Assembly: GCA_947455705.1 (NCBI GenBank)
Contig: CANGPO010000006.1
Span: 1-63,601, forward strand
Direction of reading: 5' to 3'
From: Actinomycetota bacterium
GTDB lineage: Bacteria > Actinomycetota > Actinomycetes > S36-B12 > CAIYMF01
Length of the DNA: 63,601 bases
Part shown: positions 1 through 7,488 of the stretch, in pieces
How the letters are laid out: each line of letters opens with the position of its first letter
Numbering within the stretch: the first letter of the stretch is position 1
Made by a program: the position numbers and the translations under genes
Notes under the pieces: generated by a model
What the model was told of the DNA's origin: nothing
Database searches by the model: none
Seen by the model: only the letters and a program-made list of their open reading frames with translations

Positions 1-7
1 CCAGCAA

Positions 8-667
8 TCAGGCGCTGGATGAAACCTGCTCTACTGATTCGTCAACAGCGACGGGACGACGACGTCCGGACGTCAGGACCAACGTCAGCACGGCTCCGAA
101 TGCGACACCACCTAGTGCGAAGGCCCATGGCAAGAACGTCGGGCTCGAGGCCGTCGCGGTTGCTGTGGCAGACATGTCCATGCCAGCCATACCGCCCATT
201 GAGGAGGAGTTGTCGCCGAAACCCTGACCCTTCGGGATCGTGAATGGCACCTCCGCCGAAATGTCTTCACCCGACATGTTGTCCGCACCAACCATGTAGT
301 CGCCATGGTCATTGGCCTCGAGCACAACCTCGAGCTTGTGCTCACCATCTCCGAAATCACGCGTCGGAATGAACACCCACTCGCCGTACGAACGGCCGAC
401 ATCGTTGCCGTCAATGGTCAGGTGCGCGTGGCCCTCGCCCTCGACGTAACCCTTACCCACTGAGTCTGGGGCGAAGGTGAACTTCGTCGTCGTGATGTGA
501 ACGTTGATACCACCGCCCATGGAGTCCCAAGCCGCCGTGGCTGCCACCGTGGGCGCCACATCAGCGGACAAGGCGTGGGCATTGCCGCCGTGGGCATAGG
601 CCGCCACCGGGGTCAGGGCTACCGCTGCAACAGCAAGCGAGCCGACCACTAACGATATTCGACGCAT
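8..667 (-). CDS. Secreted, membrane-anchored Met/His-rich protein, unknown function
   Basis: I do not recognise a named family. The 219-residue product has a signal peptide (residues 1-25, ending in AYA before HGG), an extracellular beta-rich region containing the motifs GEGHAHLTIDG and VVLEANDHGDY, a Met/Ser stretch (SSSMGGMAGMDMS, about 154-166), a membrane segment at about 178-200 and an RRRP stop-transfer signal. The His and Met clusters would suit binding of a metal such as copper, but this is inference only. I chose the ATG at 667 because GGGGAGG lies 6 nt upstream and the signal peptide begins there; an in-frame start at 691 exists without that support. It is divergent from the sulfatase gene, sharing a 210-bp intergenic region. 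Confidence 0.75.
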   Translation of the reverse strand: MRRISLVVGSLAVAAVALTPVAAYAHGGNAHALSADVAPTVAATAAWDSMGGGINVHITTTKFTFAPDSVGKGYVEGEGHAHLTIDGNDVGRSYGEWVFIPTRDFGDGEHKLEVVLEANDHGDYMVGADNMSGEDISAEVPFTIPKGQGFGDNSSSMGGMAGMDMSATATATASSPTFLPWAFALGGVAFGAVLTLVLTSGRRRPVAVDESVEQVSSSA

Positions 668-877
668 GACAATCCTCCCCAACACCGACACATTCCTTCT
701 GAGGGTACGTTGCAGATACGCACAATGCGACGGACGTATGGGCTAACCGGGTGATCGACGGTAACAATCTGAAACCGCCAAGCGGCCAACACGGAGTCAT
801 CCCACCGCGCTAGGGTGTGGAGATCGTTGTATATGACGAGAGGCCGCCGGTTGTGGCCCGCAGAGGAGGACCTAGGA

Positions 878-2380
878 ATGTCTGACGACCGTCCAAATAT
901 CTTGGTGATTTGGGGCGACGATATTGGAATCTCCAATCTCAGTTGCTACAGCGACGGCCTGATGGGCTACCGCACCCCAAATATCGATCGGATCGCTGAT
1001 GAGGGAATCCGATTCACCGATTACTACGGCGAGCAGAGTTGTACGGCAGGCCGCGCTGCGTTCATCACTGGCCAGAACCCGGTCCGCACGGGTCTCACGA
1101 AGGTGGGCCTACCTGGAGCAGAACTGGGCTTTAAGGACGAAGACCCGACAATTGCCACCGCACTTAAGGCGCAGGGCTACGCGACCGGACAGTTTGGTAA
1201 GAACCACCTCGGTGACCGCGATGAGCATCTGCCGACAATGCACGGCTTTGACGAGTTCTTCGGCAACCTCTACCACCTCAATGCTGAGGAAGAGCCCGAG
1301 CTTGACGACTACCCGACTCCGGAAGACTTCCCCAACTTCAAGGAGCGCTTCGGACCACGCGGCGTACTCCACTGTTACGCAAACGGTGACGGTACTCAGC
1401 GGATCGAAGACACCGGACCGCTGACCAAAGAGCGGATGCAAACAGTTGACGGCGAGTTCATCGCAGCCGCAACACGATTCATCGAAGAGCAGGTTGCCGC
1501 TGGCATCCCATTCTTCGTCTGGTTCAACTCAACTCACATGCACTTCCGCACCCACGTAAAGGCGGAGAGCAAGGGTCAGTCGGGTCGCTGGCAATCGGTC
1601 TACCACGACGTCATGATTGATCACGATGGTCAGGTCGGCGAACTACTCGACCTACTCGATCGCCTTGGCGTCGCCGATAACACGCTGGTGATCTACTCAA
1701 CCGACAACGGCCCACACATGAATTCGTGGCCGGATGCAGGTACCACACCATTCCGTGGCGAGAAGAACACCAACTGGGAAGGTGCGTACCGCGTGCCAGC
1801 CGTCGCGCGTTGGCCAAAGCATTTCCCCGAAGGCAAGGTGCTCAACGGCATCATGAGTCACAATGACTGGTTCCCAACGATGTTGGCTGCGGCCGGTGTT
1901 GACGACATCACTGCCCAGTTGCGCAGCGGTGTCGATCTCAACGGAACGACCTACAAGGTGCATCTCGACGGTCACAACCAGCTCCCCTACCTCACAGGTG
2001 AAGTTGCCGAGAGTCCTCGCAACTTCTTCTTCTACGTCACTGACGATGGCGACCTGTGCGCCCTTCGTTACGACAACTGGAAGATCGTGTTCCTCGAGCA
2101 GCGCGTGCAAGGCACCCTTGCGGTGTGGGCTGAGCCGTTCACGCAATTGCGGGTGCCGAAATTCTTCAACCTGCGCACGGACCCCTACGAGCGCGCCGAC
2201 ACTACGTCGAACACGTACTACGACTGGTTGTTGGACCATGCCTTCCTAGCGGTGCCGGCGCAGGTGTTCGTCGGCCAGATGTTGCAATCATTCGCAGAGT
2301 TTCCACAGCGTCAAAAGCCAGCATCGTTCGGCCTGAGCGAGGTCATGGCCAAATTACAAGCAGGCCTGCCGAGTTCGTGA
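878..2380 (+). CDS. Sulfatase (arylsulfatase family) with CTAGR activation motif
   Basis: A 500-residue type I sulfatase hydrolysing sulfate esters; the substrate is unknown. Metal-binding Asp pair D14-D15 lies in ILVIWGDDIG, the nucleophile motif is C55-T-A-G-R59 followed by AAFITGQ, a GKNHLGD block lies near residue 110, and the metal/sulfate-site motif STDNGPH lies near 275. The cysteine must be oxidised to formylglycine; position +2 of the motif is Ala instead of the usual Pro (CxPxR), a variant seen in part of the family. There is no signal peptide, so the enzyme is probably cytoplasmic. The start at 878 is preceded by AGGAGGA at 864-870, while an upstream in-frame start at 815 lacks this. 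The stop overlaps the start of the activating enzyme by 4 bases. Confidence 0.93.
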   Translation: MSDDRPNILVIWGDDIGISNLSCYSDGLMGYRTPNIDRIADEGIRFTDYYGEQSCTAGRAAFITGQNPVRTGLTKVGLPGAELGFKDEDPTIATALKAQGYATGQFGKNHLGDRDEHLPTMHGFDEFFGNLYHLNAEEEPELDDYPTPEDFPNFKERFGPRGVLHCYANGDGTQRIEDTGPLTKERMQTVDGEFIAAATRFIEEQVAAGIPFFVWFNSTHMHFRTHVKAESKGQSGRWQSVYHDVMIDHDGQVGELLDLLDRLGVADNTLVIYSTDNGPHMNSWPDAGTTPFRGEKNTNWEGAYRVPAVARWPKHFPEGKVLNGIMSHNDWFPTMLAAAGVDDITAQLRSGVDLNGTTYKVHLDGHNQLPYLTGEVAESPRNFFFYVTDDGDLCALRYDNWKIVFLEQRVQGTLAVWAEPFTQLRVPKFFNLRTDPYERADTTSNTYYDWLLDHAFLAVPAQVFVGQMLQSFAEFPQRQKPASFGLSEVMAKLQAGLPSS

Positions 2381-3351
2381 CGCACGAATCCCAGATCATG
2401 TCGGCAGCGGGTAGCAATCCGCCCGCTGCCGACATGGTGTGGATCCCATCGGGGACATTCACGATGGGATCAGATCGTCACTACCGCGAAGAAGCGCCCG
2501 CACGAGATGTGTCGGTCGATGGCTTCTGGATCGCGCGCACTCCCACCACAAACGCTCAGTACGCCGAGTTTGTTGACGCCACCGGTTATGTGACGGTTGC
2601 TGAACGTCCACTCGATCCTGACGACTATCCTGGTGCACCGATCGAGAATCTGGTGCCCGGCTCCATGGTCTTCGTACCAACATCCGGCCCCGTTGATTTG
2701 CGTCACCTCAGCCAATGGTGGGTATGGACGCCTGGTGCATCCTGGGGTCACCCCGAGGGGCCACGATCAACGATTGATGACCGCCTGCAGCACCCAGTTG
2801 TCCATGTGTGTGCCGAAGACGCGCTGGCATATGCCGAGTGGAAGGGACTGACCCTCCCAACAGAAGCCGAATGGGAACGCGCCGCACGCGCCGAACTGAT
2901 CGGCGCCGAATACACCTGGGGTGAGGATCCCGAATCATCTGAGCTGCGCCGAGCTAACTACTACCACGGCGCATTTCCCTACCGGGCTGAACCAGGTTAC
3001 GGCGCCACCACCGCCGTGGGCACCTTCCCCGCAAATGACTTCGGCCTCGTGGACATGGCTGGGAACGTATGGGAATGGACGTGCGACTGGTACGTCGAAA
3101 AAAGGTTCGCCGACAGCGACTCGTGCTGTATCCCCCGTAATCCGCGGGGTGGCGCAGAACAGGACAGCCTCGATCCGAATCAGCCGCAGTTTGGTATCCC
3201 CCGCCGGGTGATCAAAGGCGGATCTTTCCTGTGCGCCGACGAATACTGCATGCGATATCGACCCGCAGCCCGTCGCCCGCAACCCATCGACACGGGCATG
3301 AGCCATATTGGCTTTCGCTGCGCTTACCGCCCCGGTTCGATTACGACCTGA
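2377..3351 (+). CDS. Formylglycine-generating enzyme (sulfatase maturase)
   Basis: A 324-residue SUMF1/FGE-family oxidase that converts the sulfatase motif cysteine to C-alpha-formylglycine using O2. Recognisable blocks are DMVWIPSGTFTMGSD near the N-terminus, LPTEAEWERAAR, DMAGNVWEWTCDWY and the catalytic region GGSFLCADEYCMRYR with C286 and C291. These match the spacing of the paired active-site cysteines of human FGE (Cys336/Cys341). The GTG start overlaps the sulfatase stop (GTGA), giving translational coupling; an ATG at 2398 is possible but has no ribosome-binding site. The tight pairing argues that this maturase is dedicated to the preceding sulfatase. The 3' end overlaps the convergent glycosidase gene by 11 bp. 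Confidence 0.95.
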   Translation: MTHESQIMSAAGSNPPAADMVWIPSGTFTMGSDRHYREEAPARDVSVDGFWIARTPTTNAQYAEFVDATGYVTVAERPLDPDDYPGAPIENLVPGSMVFVPTSGPVDLRHLSQWWVWTPGASWGHPEGPRSTIDDRLQHPVVHVCAEDALAYAEWKGLTLPTEAEWERAARAELIGAEYTWGEDPESSELRRANYYHGAFPYRAEPGYGATTAVGTFPANDFGLVDMAGNVWEWTCDWYVEKRFADSDSCCIPRNPRGGAEQDSLDPNQPQFGIPRRVIKGGSFLCADEYCMRYRPAARRPQPIDTGMSHIGFRCAYRPGSITT

Positions 3352-4543
3352 ACACCAGTGCATCGACCACGGGCCGCTCATACTCCGAGATCGAGCGATC
3401 AAGCCGCACTAGCGCACCGCCAACTGAACGTCTGATCAGGAGGGTCGTTGACGTACCACCGTCGAGTGCAGTGGCATGGCGAGCGCCCAGTCCCTTCATG
3501 ATTTCAGCGAACTGATGCACCGTTGAACCTCCCCAGCGCGTGCCATTCACAGTTGCCCGGCCGGAAATGGTGACGACCAACTCATCCCCATTGGGCAGCC
3601 AACCGATAGCAGATCGCGGCCGAAGATTTTCGTCGCGGCCTGCACAGGAGGTCTTATTGACACCCTGGTAGACAAGAGTTCCGCCTGAACCAACTACGGC
3701 AGCCGGGTTGTGTAACACAGCATGAGGCCACGCCCCATCCCATTGCAGGACGGCGGATTCGGACATTGCAACAGTTACCGGGTCGCCAATCTTGAGAGCC
3801 GCGAGTTTGGTAGCGAATGACCCGGCCGGAGCAGTCAGCCACCATTGATTTACTGGCGGACGGTTACCACCGGCAGCACCTAGTTTGATTGCCACGACAC
3901 GCCCACCTGAAACGACCACGGTCCTCGGCCCATAGGGATGGGCACGTGATCCCCACACGTTGGAGTAGGCGGTCACCCCAACTCCTAAGGTTTGCCAGTT
4001 GACGCCGGCCAGTGGCACCGTGCCGCGGACCGACTGCACACGGCCTGCGAGCGTAGAAAACGCTGGATGGGCGCTACGAGATTGCTGATCAATAGCAATG
4101 CCGTTGATGCGCGTGCTCGTGGCCTTGCGGATGATCCCGTCACGGATCTGCGACTTCTCCGGAATCCCGCTCACGTTAGCGTCGAAGTGGCCGGCATTGA
4201 TCACGACGATGGCACGGGGATCATGTGCAACCATCGAGGACGGCGTGATTGCCGCACTCATCGTTGGAGCTGTTACCGCGCCTGGGGTGAGAGTTCCAGC
4301 GGGGATGACTACCGCTGCGATGCGCACGTCGTTGAGAGCATTGGCCTGCTTGCCCGTGTCCCATATTCGAGCCGTGGCACCCCCAGGTAATGAGAGCGTG
4401 GAGACGGGCGCCTGCGCCAAGATCTTGAGGTTAGGTAGACATGAGGAGGCGTGAGCTTCGGGTAATGCTCCAGTTCCAACCGTCAGAGCGCCGGTGACCA
4501 CCAGCGTCGCAGTCATCGCTGCAGTTATGCGCCTGAACCCCAT
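3341..4543 (-). CDS. Secreted phosphodiester glycosidase (NAGPA domain) protein
   Basis: A 400-residue exported protein with a signal peptide (1-32, ending AHA) and a NAGPA-type phosphodiester glycosidase domain. Family-like blocks are IVVINAGHFDANV, GVGVTAYSNVWG and the C-terminal GARHATALDGGTSTTL, which is typical of this fold's active-site region. Members of the family cleave GlcNAc from phosphodiester-linked or cell-wall glycans; the substrate here is unknown. The ATG at 4543 has GGGGGGA about 9 nt upstream. It lies convergent with the FGE gene and next to other exported proteins, so an envelope or extracellular polysaccharide role is inferred. Confidence 0.85.
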   Translation of the reverse strand: MGFRRITAAMTATLVVTGALTVGTGALPEAHASSCLPNLKILAQAPVSTLSLPGGATARIWDTGKQANALNDVRIAAVVIPAGTLTPGAVTAPTMSAAITPSSMVAHDPRAIVVINAGHFDANVSGIPEKSQIRDGIIRKATSTRINGIAIDQQSRSAHPAFSTLAGRVQSVRGTVPLAGVNWQTLGVGVTAYSNVWGSRAHPYGPRTVVVSGGRVVAIKLGAAGGNRPPVNQWWLTAPAGSFATKLAALKIGDPVTVAMSESAVLQWDGAWPHAVLHNPAAVVGSGGTLVYQGVNKTSCAGRDENLRPRSAIGWLPNGDELVVTISGRATVNGTRWGGSTVHQFAEIMKGLGARHATALDGGTSTTLLIRRSVGGALVRLDRSISEYERPVVDALVFRS

Positions 4544-4606
4544 TGCGAACCGTCCCCCCGTAACGCCGATAGAGGGAGCATCGGCATGCGCAAGGCTGCA
4601 CCTAAG

Positions 4607-4804
4607 TTACGCGTCGCGATTGTGCTCGGACTCCCTGACCTCTTTAAGGGTTCGCTGCCAGTAGGGAACGCTGACGAACAAGATGGCAAAACCAATAACC
4701 GGGCCGGATAGGAAGTCCAACGGCGGGATAAACCGCACGATGAGAAAACCGACCACATTGGCCAGCACAACACACGCGGCAAATTTCAAAGACCATGCGA
4801 GCAC
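4607..4804 (-). CDS. Small two-helix membrane protein
   Basis: A 65-residue protein, unrecognised. It has two hydrophobic segments (about residues 6-25 and 30-47) joined by a short PP-containing turn and followed by a charged tail rich in Arg and Glu. This resembles many small integral membrane proteins. The proposed GTG start at 4804 has only a weak AAGG about 7 nt upstream. It lies between the NHL and phosphodiester glycosidase genes on the same strand with short gaps of about 40-65 bp, so co-transcription is likely. Membrane-like hydrophobic patterning with a charged tail supports a real gene, but homology was not tested. Confidence 0.55.
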   Translation of the reverse strand: MLAWSLKFAACVVLANVVGFLIVRFIPPLDFLSGPVIGFAILFVSVPYWQRTLKEVRESEHNRDA

Positions 4805-4841
4805 GTGATGACCTTATCGGTCACGTGATGCTACGTGTTGG

Positions 4842-6359
4842 TTACGAGCCGCTCATTGCAAGAGCATCGATCTTGACTGGCTTACCTGTCGTTGACACGA
4901 CCAGCTTGATCTTGCCCGTCTTAGCGACCGAGAACCTGTTGAGAACGAGCAGGGATCTCGCCGCTGCGCCCGACTTGGCAAGCTTGAGAGTGCCAACCTT
5001 GCTCGTGCCTATGAAGACGTCCACCGACCCGCAGGTAGGGCAGGTCCACGCGATAACCCCAACCTGGCGAACTGATCGCGAGGTAGCAGTGGCCAGCGAT
5101 GAACCCTTGATAGTCGCCTTAGAGCCTGACTTTGCCAGCCACGCCACGTCCGTCGAACGCACCCATGCCCGCGTACTACTACGCGTCAAAGCGCGATCAT
5201 CGGCGGGCACGATCGTGCACTGATCCGATGACCAGGCTCCAACGATGCCAAGCGAGGTAGTGGCACGCACCGAGAAGCAGTAACGGGTGTCGGTTGCGGC
5301 GTTGGTAAACGATGCAGACCCAGTGACATTGGCGGATTGCCACGTCGAGTACCCGGACAGTGCACCACCGGCAACCGCCCGTCGGTAGCGAACGTCAACA
5401 GAGGAAACAGCTGAGGGATCTACCGAGGTCCACGCCACGGTGAAGGTGGCCGCCTTCTGGAAACTAGACAGCGGGGTGACACTCATCGCGGGTGCAGCCG
5501 GTGGGTGCATGAGCACCTTAGCCAACCGATGACCAACCGAATCACCGACATACACATCGCCGGATGCGTCGACTGCAATACCGATCGGTGACTGCACAGC
5601 AGTGGTGATCACAGTGCGGGTGTGAGCGTCATCCGGGGCGATCTGCGTGACCCTATTGACATCTCGCTCGGCCACGATGAGGTTGCCGGCACCATCGAAG
5701 GCCAGACCTTGCGGGTCGGTGAGTCCTGACGCGTAGGGAGTTGCTGTCGAGTCACCACTGCTGATGACGGAGATGACCCCCGTGGAGGCAGCACCCGTCG
5801 ACGCATCCGCAACATAGATGTCACCGGCCGAGTTGACCGTGAGTCCTGATGGATGCGTGAAACCCGTTGCGACGGTCGTGGCGACGCCATTGGCATCGAA
5901 CTTCACGACACTGCCGTTACCCCAGTCGGCCGCGTAAACGGTATCGGTCGAATCAACGGCTACCGCCGTGAAGTAGGACGTACTAGCGCTGAAGTCCGTT
6001 TGAACACCACCGGAGGTGATTTTTTCAATCCGACTATTTCCATAGTCAGCCACGAAGGTTGTTCCGTTCGAATCAACCGCCACACCGAGTGGTGACACGT
6101 ATCCAGATCCGATTTCACGCTGAATCCCGACCGTGTCTATCTGAACGATCTTGTTGGAACCCGAGTCAGCAACATAAACATTTCCGCGCCCATCCACCGC
6201 GACGCCGGCCGGGGCGACGAAACCAGTACCGACGCTCACCACGGGTAGTGACGCCTGTGCGGCAGTTGATCCCAGGACTGATGTGCCAACGACAACAGTC
6301 GTAACGCACACAATGGCGGCCATGCGGCGTGCCGGGGTGTGAGCTGTTGACGTATTCAT
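4842..6359 (-). CDS. Secreted NHL-repeat beta-propeller protein with FN3-like and C-terminal beta-sandwich modules
   Basis: A 505-residue exported protein. A signal peptide (1-36) is followed by five to six NHL-like repeats (about 40-285) built on the pattern PxGVAVDxxGNxYVAD, which should form a beta-propeller. A fibronectin III-like module follows (about 290-385, ending YCFSVRATTS...GAWSSDQC). The C-terminal module (about 390-505) has the pattern seen at the ends of many secreted actinobacterial proteins: RAWVRS, a CPTC pair and KIDALAM. No catalytic motif is visible, and binding of a surface glycan or protein is inferred. A GGGAT ribosome-binding site lies 7 nt before the ATG at 6359. It is the first gene of a minus-strand run towards the glycosidase gene. 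Confidence 0.85.
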   Translation of the reverse strand: MNTSTAHTPARRMAAIVCVTTVVVGTSVLGSTAAQASLPVVSVGTGFVAPAGVAVDGRGNVYVADSGSNKIVQIDTVGIQREIGSGYVSPLGVAVDSNGTTFVADYGNSRIEKITSGGVQTDFSASTSYFTAVAVDSTDTVYAADWGNGSVVKFDANGVATTVATGFTHPSGLTVNSAGDIYVADASTGAASTGVISVISSGDSTATPYASGLTDPQGLAFDGAGNLIVAERDVNRVTQIAPDDAHTRTVITTAVQSPIGIAVDASGDVYVGDSVGHRLAKVLMHPPAAPAMSVTPLSSFQKAATFTVAWTSVDPSAVSSVDVRYRRAVAGGALSGYSTWQSANVTGSASFTNAATDTRYCFSVRATTSLGIVGAWSSDQCTIVPADDRALTRSSTRAWVRSTDVAWLAKSGSKATIKGSSLATATSRSVRQVGVIAWTCPTCGSVDVFIGTSKVGTLKLAKSGAAARSLLVLNRFSVAKTGKIKLVVSTTGKPVKIDALAMSGS

Positions 6360-6563
6360 CGAGATCCCATCCGTTGTAACGCATTCTCAAAATTTCCGAA
6401 CACGCACAACAGCACAACATCGACAAAGGGATGTCGTCCATGGCAGATCCGCGTTAGCCGCCGTTAGGGCCAAAAGAGTCAGCAAAATTTGAGGTTTGAA
6501 ACCTGAACGAGAACTAAGACGTCCGCGATTGGCGCCACATTACGACGTCGTCAGCCTTGCCGA

Positions 6564-6569
6564 TACCCT
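6564..6569 (+). promoter_or_regulatory. Putative -10 box (TACCCT) of a leaderless transcript
   Basis: TACCCT fits the actinobacterial TANNNT -10 consensus and ends 7 nt before the ATG at 6577, the spacing expected if transcription starts at the start codon. No Shine-Dalgarno sequence is present. Confidence 0.35.
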
Positions 6570-6576
6570 TGGCACC

Positions 6577-6681
6577 ATGTTCACCATCATCGTTATCGGC
6601 ATTGTCCTGGTTTTCGTGATCGGCGTCATCGCATGGCGAATGCTTCGCGGCGAAGACCCGCGCACCGGCCGCAAGGACTAA
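6577..6681 (+). CDS. 34-aa single-pass membrane microprotein
   Basis: A 34-residue protein, unrecognised: a hydrophobic helix (residues 2-20, Ile/Val rich) followed by RMLRGEDPRTGRKD, a basic cytoplasmic-looking tail consistent with the positive-inside rule. The frame can be extended to a TTG at 6496, but that start has no usable ribosome-binding site and the added segment is not membrane-like. The ATG at 6577 has a TANNNT box 7 nt upstream. It is transcribed opposite to both flanking genes. The call rests on hydrophobicity and promoter placement alone. Confidence 0.45.
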   Translation: MFTIIVIGIVLVFVIGVIAWRMLRGEDPRTGRKD

Positions 6682-6699
6682 CCGACCATCATTAGTCGG

Positions 6700-7065
6700 T
6701 CAGGCAACTGATCCGGAGCTGTAACGATCAACGCGAACGCGAACACCGTCGTAAGACGAGGCGAGAAACGTGATGAAGCGTTCCTGATCTGCGTCCTCAT
6801 ATGCCGCATCCAGATCCATCAACCACACATCTTCCATGGATGATGAATTGAACATCGGCCAGGACGTACCGCCGTTACCCATGTTCTCCACCATGCCAAC
6901 AGGCAGGCCACCGAAACACAACGTGGCCGTCCATGCGACGCCATGCTGATTCGGATACTCGCAAAGATTCTCAAGTTCCCAACGGTTAATGAACCCCACG
7001 CGAGGGCTCAACCGCGCAGCATCACCATGTGAGCTGACGTCGACGTCCCGGAACATCTGACCCAT
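6700..7065 (-). CDS. Hypothetical protein
   Basis: A protein of 121 residues (126 if the GTG at 7080 is used), unrecognised. It is acidic and Trp/Phe/Met containing, with segments FINRWELENLCEYPNQ and SWPMFNSSSMEDVWLMDLDAAYE; there is no signal peptide or membrane helix. The ATG at 7065 is preceded by GGGGGTGG about 7 nt upstream and is preferred. It lies alone between the membrane microprotein and the tRNA-Ala region, with the terminator repeats upstream on the same strand. The even amino acid composition suggests genuine coding, but I cannot assign a function. Confidence 0.55.
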   Translation of the reverse strand: MGQMFRDVDVSSHGDAARLSPRVGFINRWELENLCEYPNQHGVAWTATLCFGGLPVGMVENMGNGGTSWPMFNSSSMEDVWLMDLDAAYEDADQERFITFLASSYDGVRVRVDRYSSGSVA

Positions 7066-7184
7066 AAGTGCCACCCCCACTTACGACCACTGTCGTACCT
7101 GACGAACAGCACGCTAGCCCTGCAACAGAGCGCGTCACAACCGGAGAGAGTGAACACTTTCCAAACTGTGTCGAACATTGTGAG

Positions 7185-7251
7185 GTCCTGAGCGACAGTT
7201 TAAAACAAAGACCGCCCGAAGGCGGTCTTTGTATTTAAGTGGAGCTGAGGG
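7185..7251. repeat. Direct repeat copy 1: tRNA-Ala 3' end plus terminator
   Basis: This 67-bp copy matches 7294-7360 at 65 of 67 positions. It carries a terminator-like hairpin and the last 12 nt of the tRNA-Ala gene (TGGAGCTGAGGG on the plus strand), but no tRNA body. It lies 42 bp from copy 2. Confidence 0.9.
7199..7238 (-). terminator. Second (duplicated) hairpin downstream of tRNA-Ala
   Basis: A perfect 12-bp stem (ACAAAGACCGCC with its complement) and CGAA loop. The outer arms are imperfect because the two positions that differ from copy 2 fall here. On the minus strand it would act as a backup terminator for the tRNA transcript. Confidence 0.65.
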
Positions 7252-7252
7252 T

Positions 7253-7282
7253 CCCCTACTGGCGACTACGTCGCCAGCGGGG
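7253..7282. other. Hairpin between the two repeat copies
   Basis: The inner stem CTGGCGAC / GTCGCCAG encloses a TAC loop, extended by an outer CCCC / GGGG pairing. It occupies most of the 42-bp spacer between the duplicated terminators, so three strong hairpins are stacked in about 150 bp. Confidence 0.6.
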
Positions 7283-7293
7283 GCCCAAGAATC

Positions 7294-7360
7294 GTCCTGA
7301 GCGACAGTTAAATACAAAGACCGCCCGAAGGCGGTCTTTGTATTTAAGTGGAGCTGAGGG
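7294..7360. repeat. Direct repeat copy 2, overlapping the 3' end of tRNA-Ala
   Basis: This is the presumed parental copy: it holds the native terminator and the last 12 nt of the functional tRNA-Ala gene. It is offset by 109 bp from copy 1. Confidence 0.9.
7308..7347 (-). terminator. Intrinsic terminator of tRNA-Ala
   Basis: A perfect 18-bp inverted repeat (TTAAATACAAAGACCGCC and its complement) with a CGAA loop, starting one base after the tRNA 3' end. On the minus strand the outer stem is A/T rich, as in bidirectional terminators. Confidence 0.85.
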
Positions 7361-7421
7361 GACTCGAACCCCTGACCCCCTGCATGCCATGCAGGTGCGC
7401 TACCAGCTGCGCCACAGCCCC
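7349..7421 (-). tRNA. tRNA-Ala (anticodon GGC)
   Basis: Read on the minus strand the 73 nt fold as a cloverleaf: acceptor GGGGCTG/CAGCTCC, D arm GCGC...GCGC, anticodon stem CCTGC/GCAGG with loop ATGGCAT (anticodon GGC) and T arm AGGGG/CCCCT around TTCGAGT. The discriminator is A and no CCA is encoded. It lies 67 bp downstream of the phosphatase gene, on the same strand. Confidence 0.96.
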
Positions 7422-7488
7422 GTGGAGCAGGAACGAGCATATCTGCAGGAGGTGCTCGTGGCGAAATCGGCCCCGGAAATTCGGTGAA

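Noticed and set aside
7185-7360. Prophage or integrative-element boundary at tRNA-Ala
   Set aside because: The two copies are only 109 bp apart, with no integrase or cargo on either side, so there is no resident element; the repeat itself is reported as a finding.
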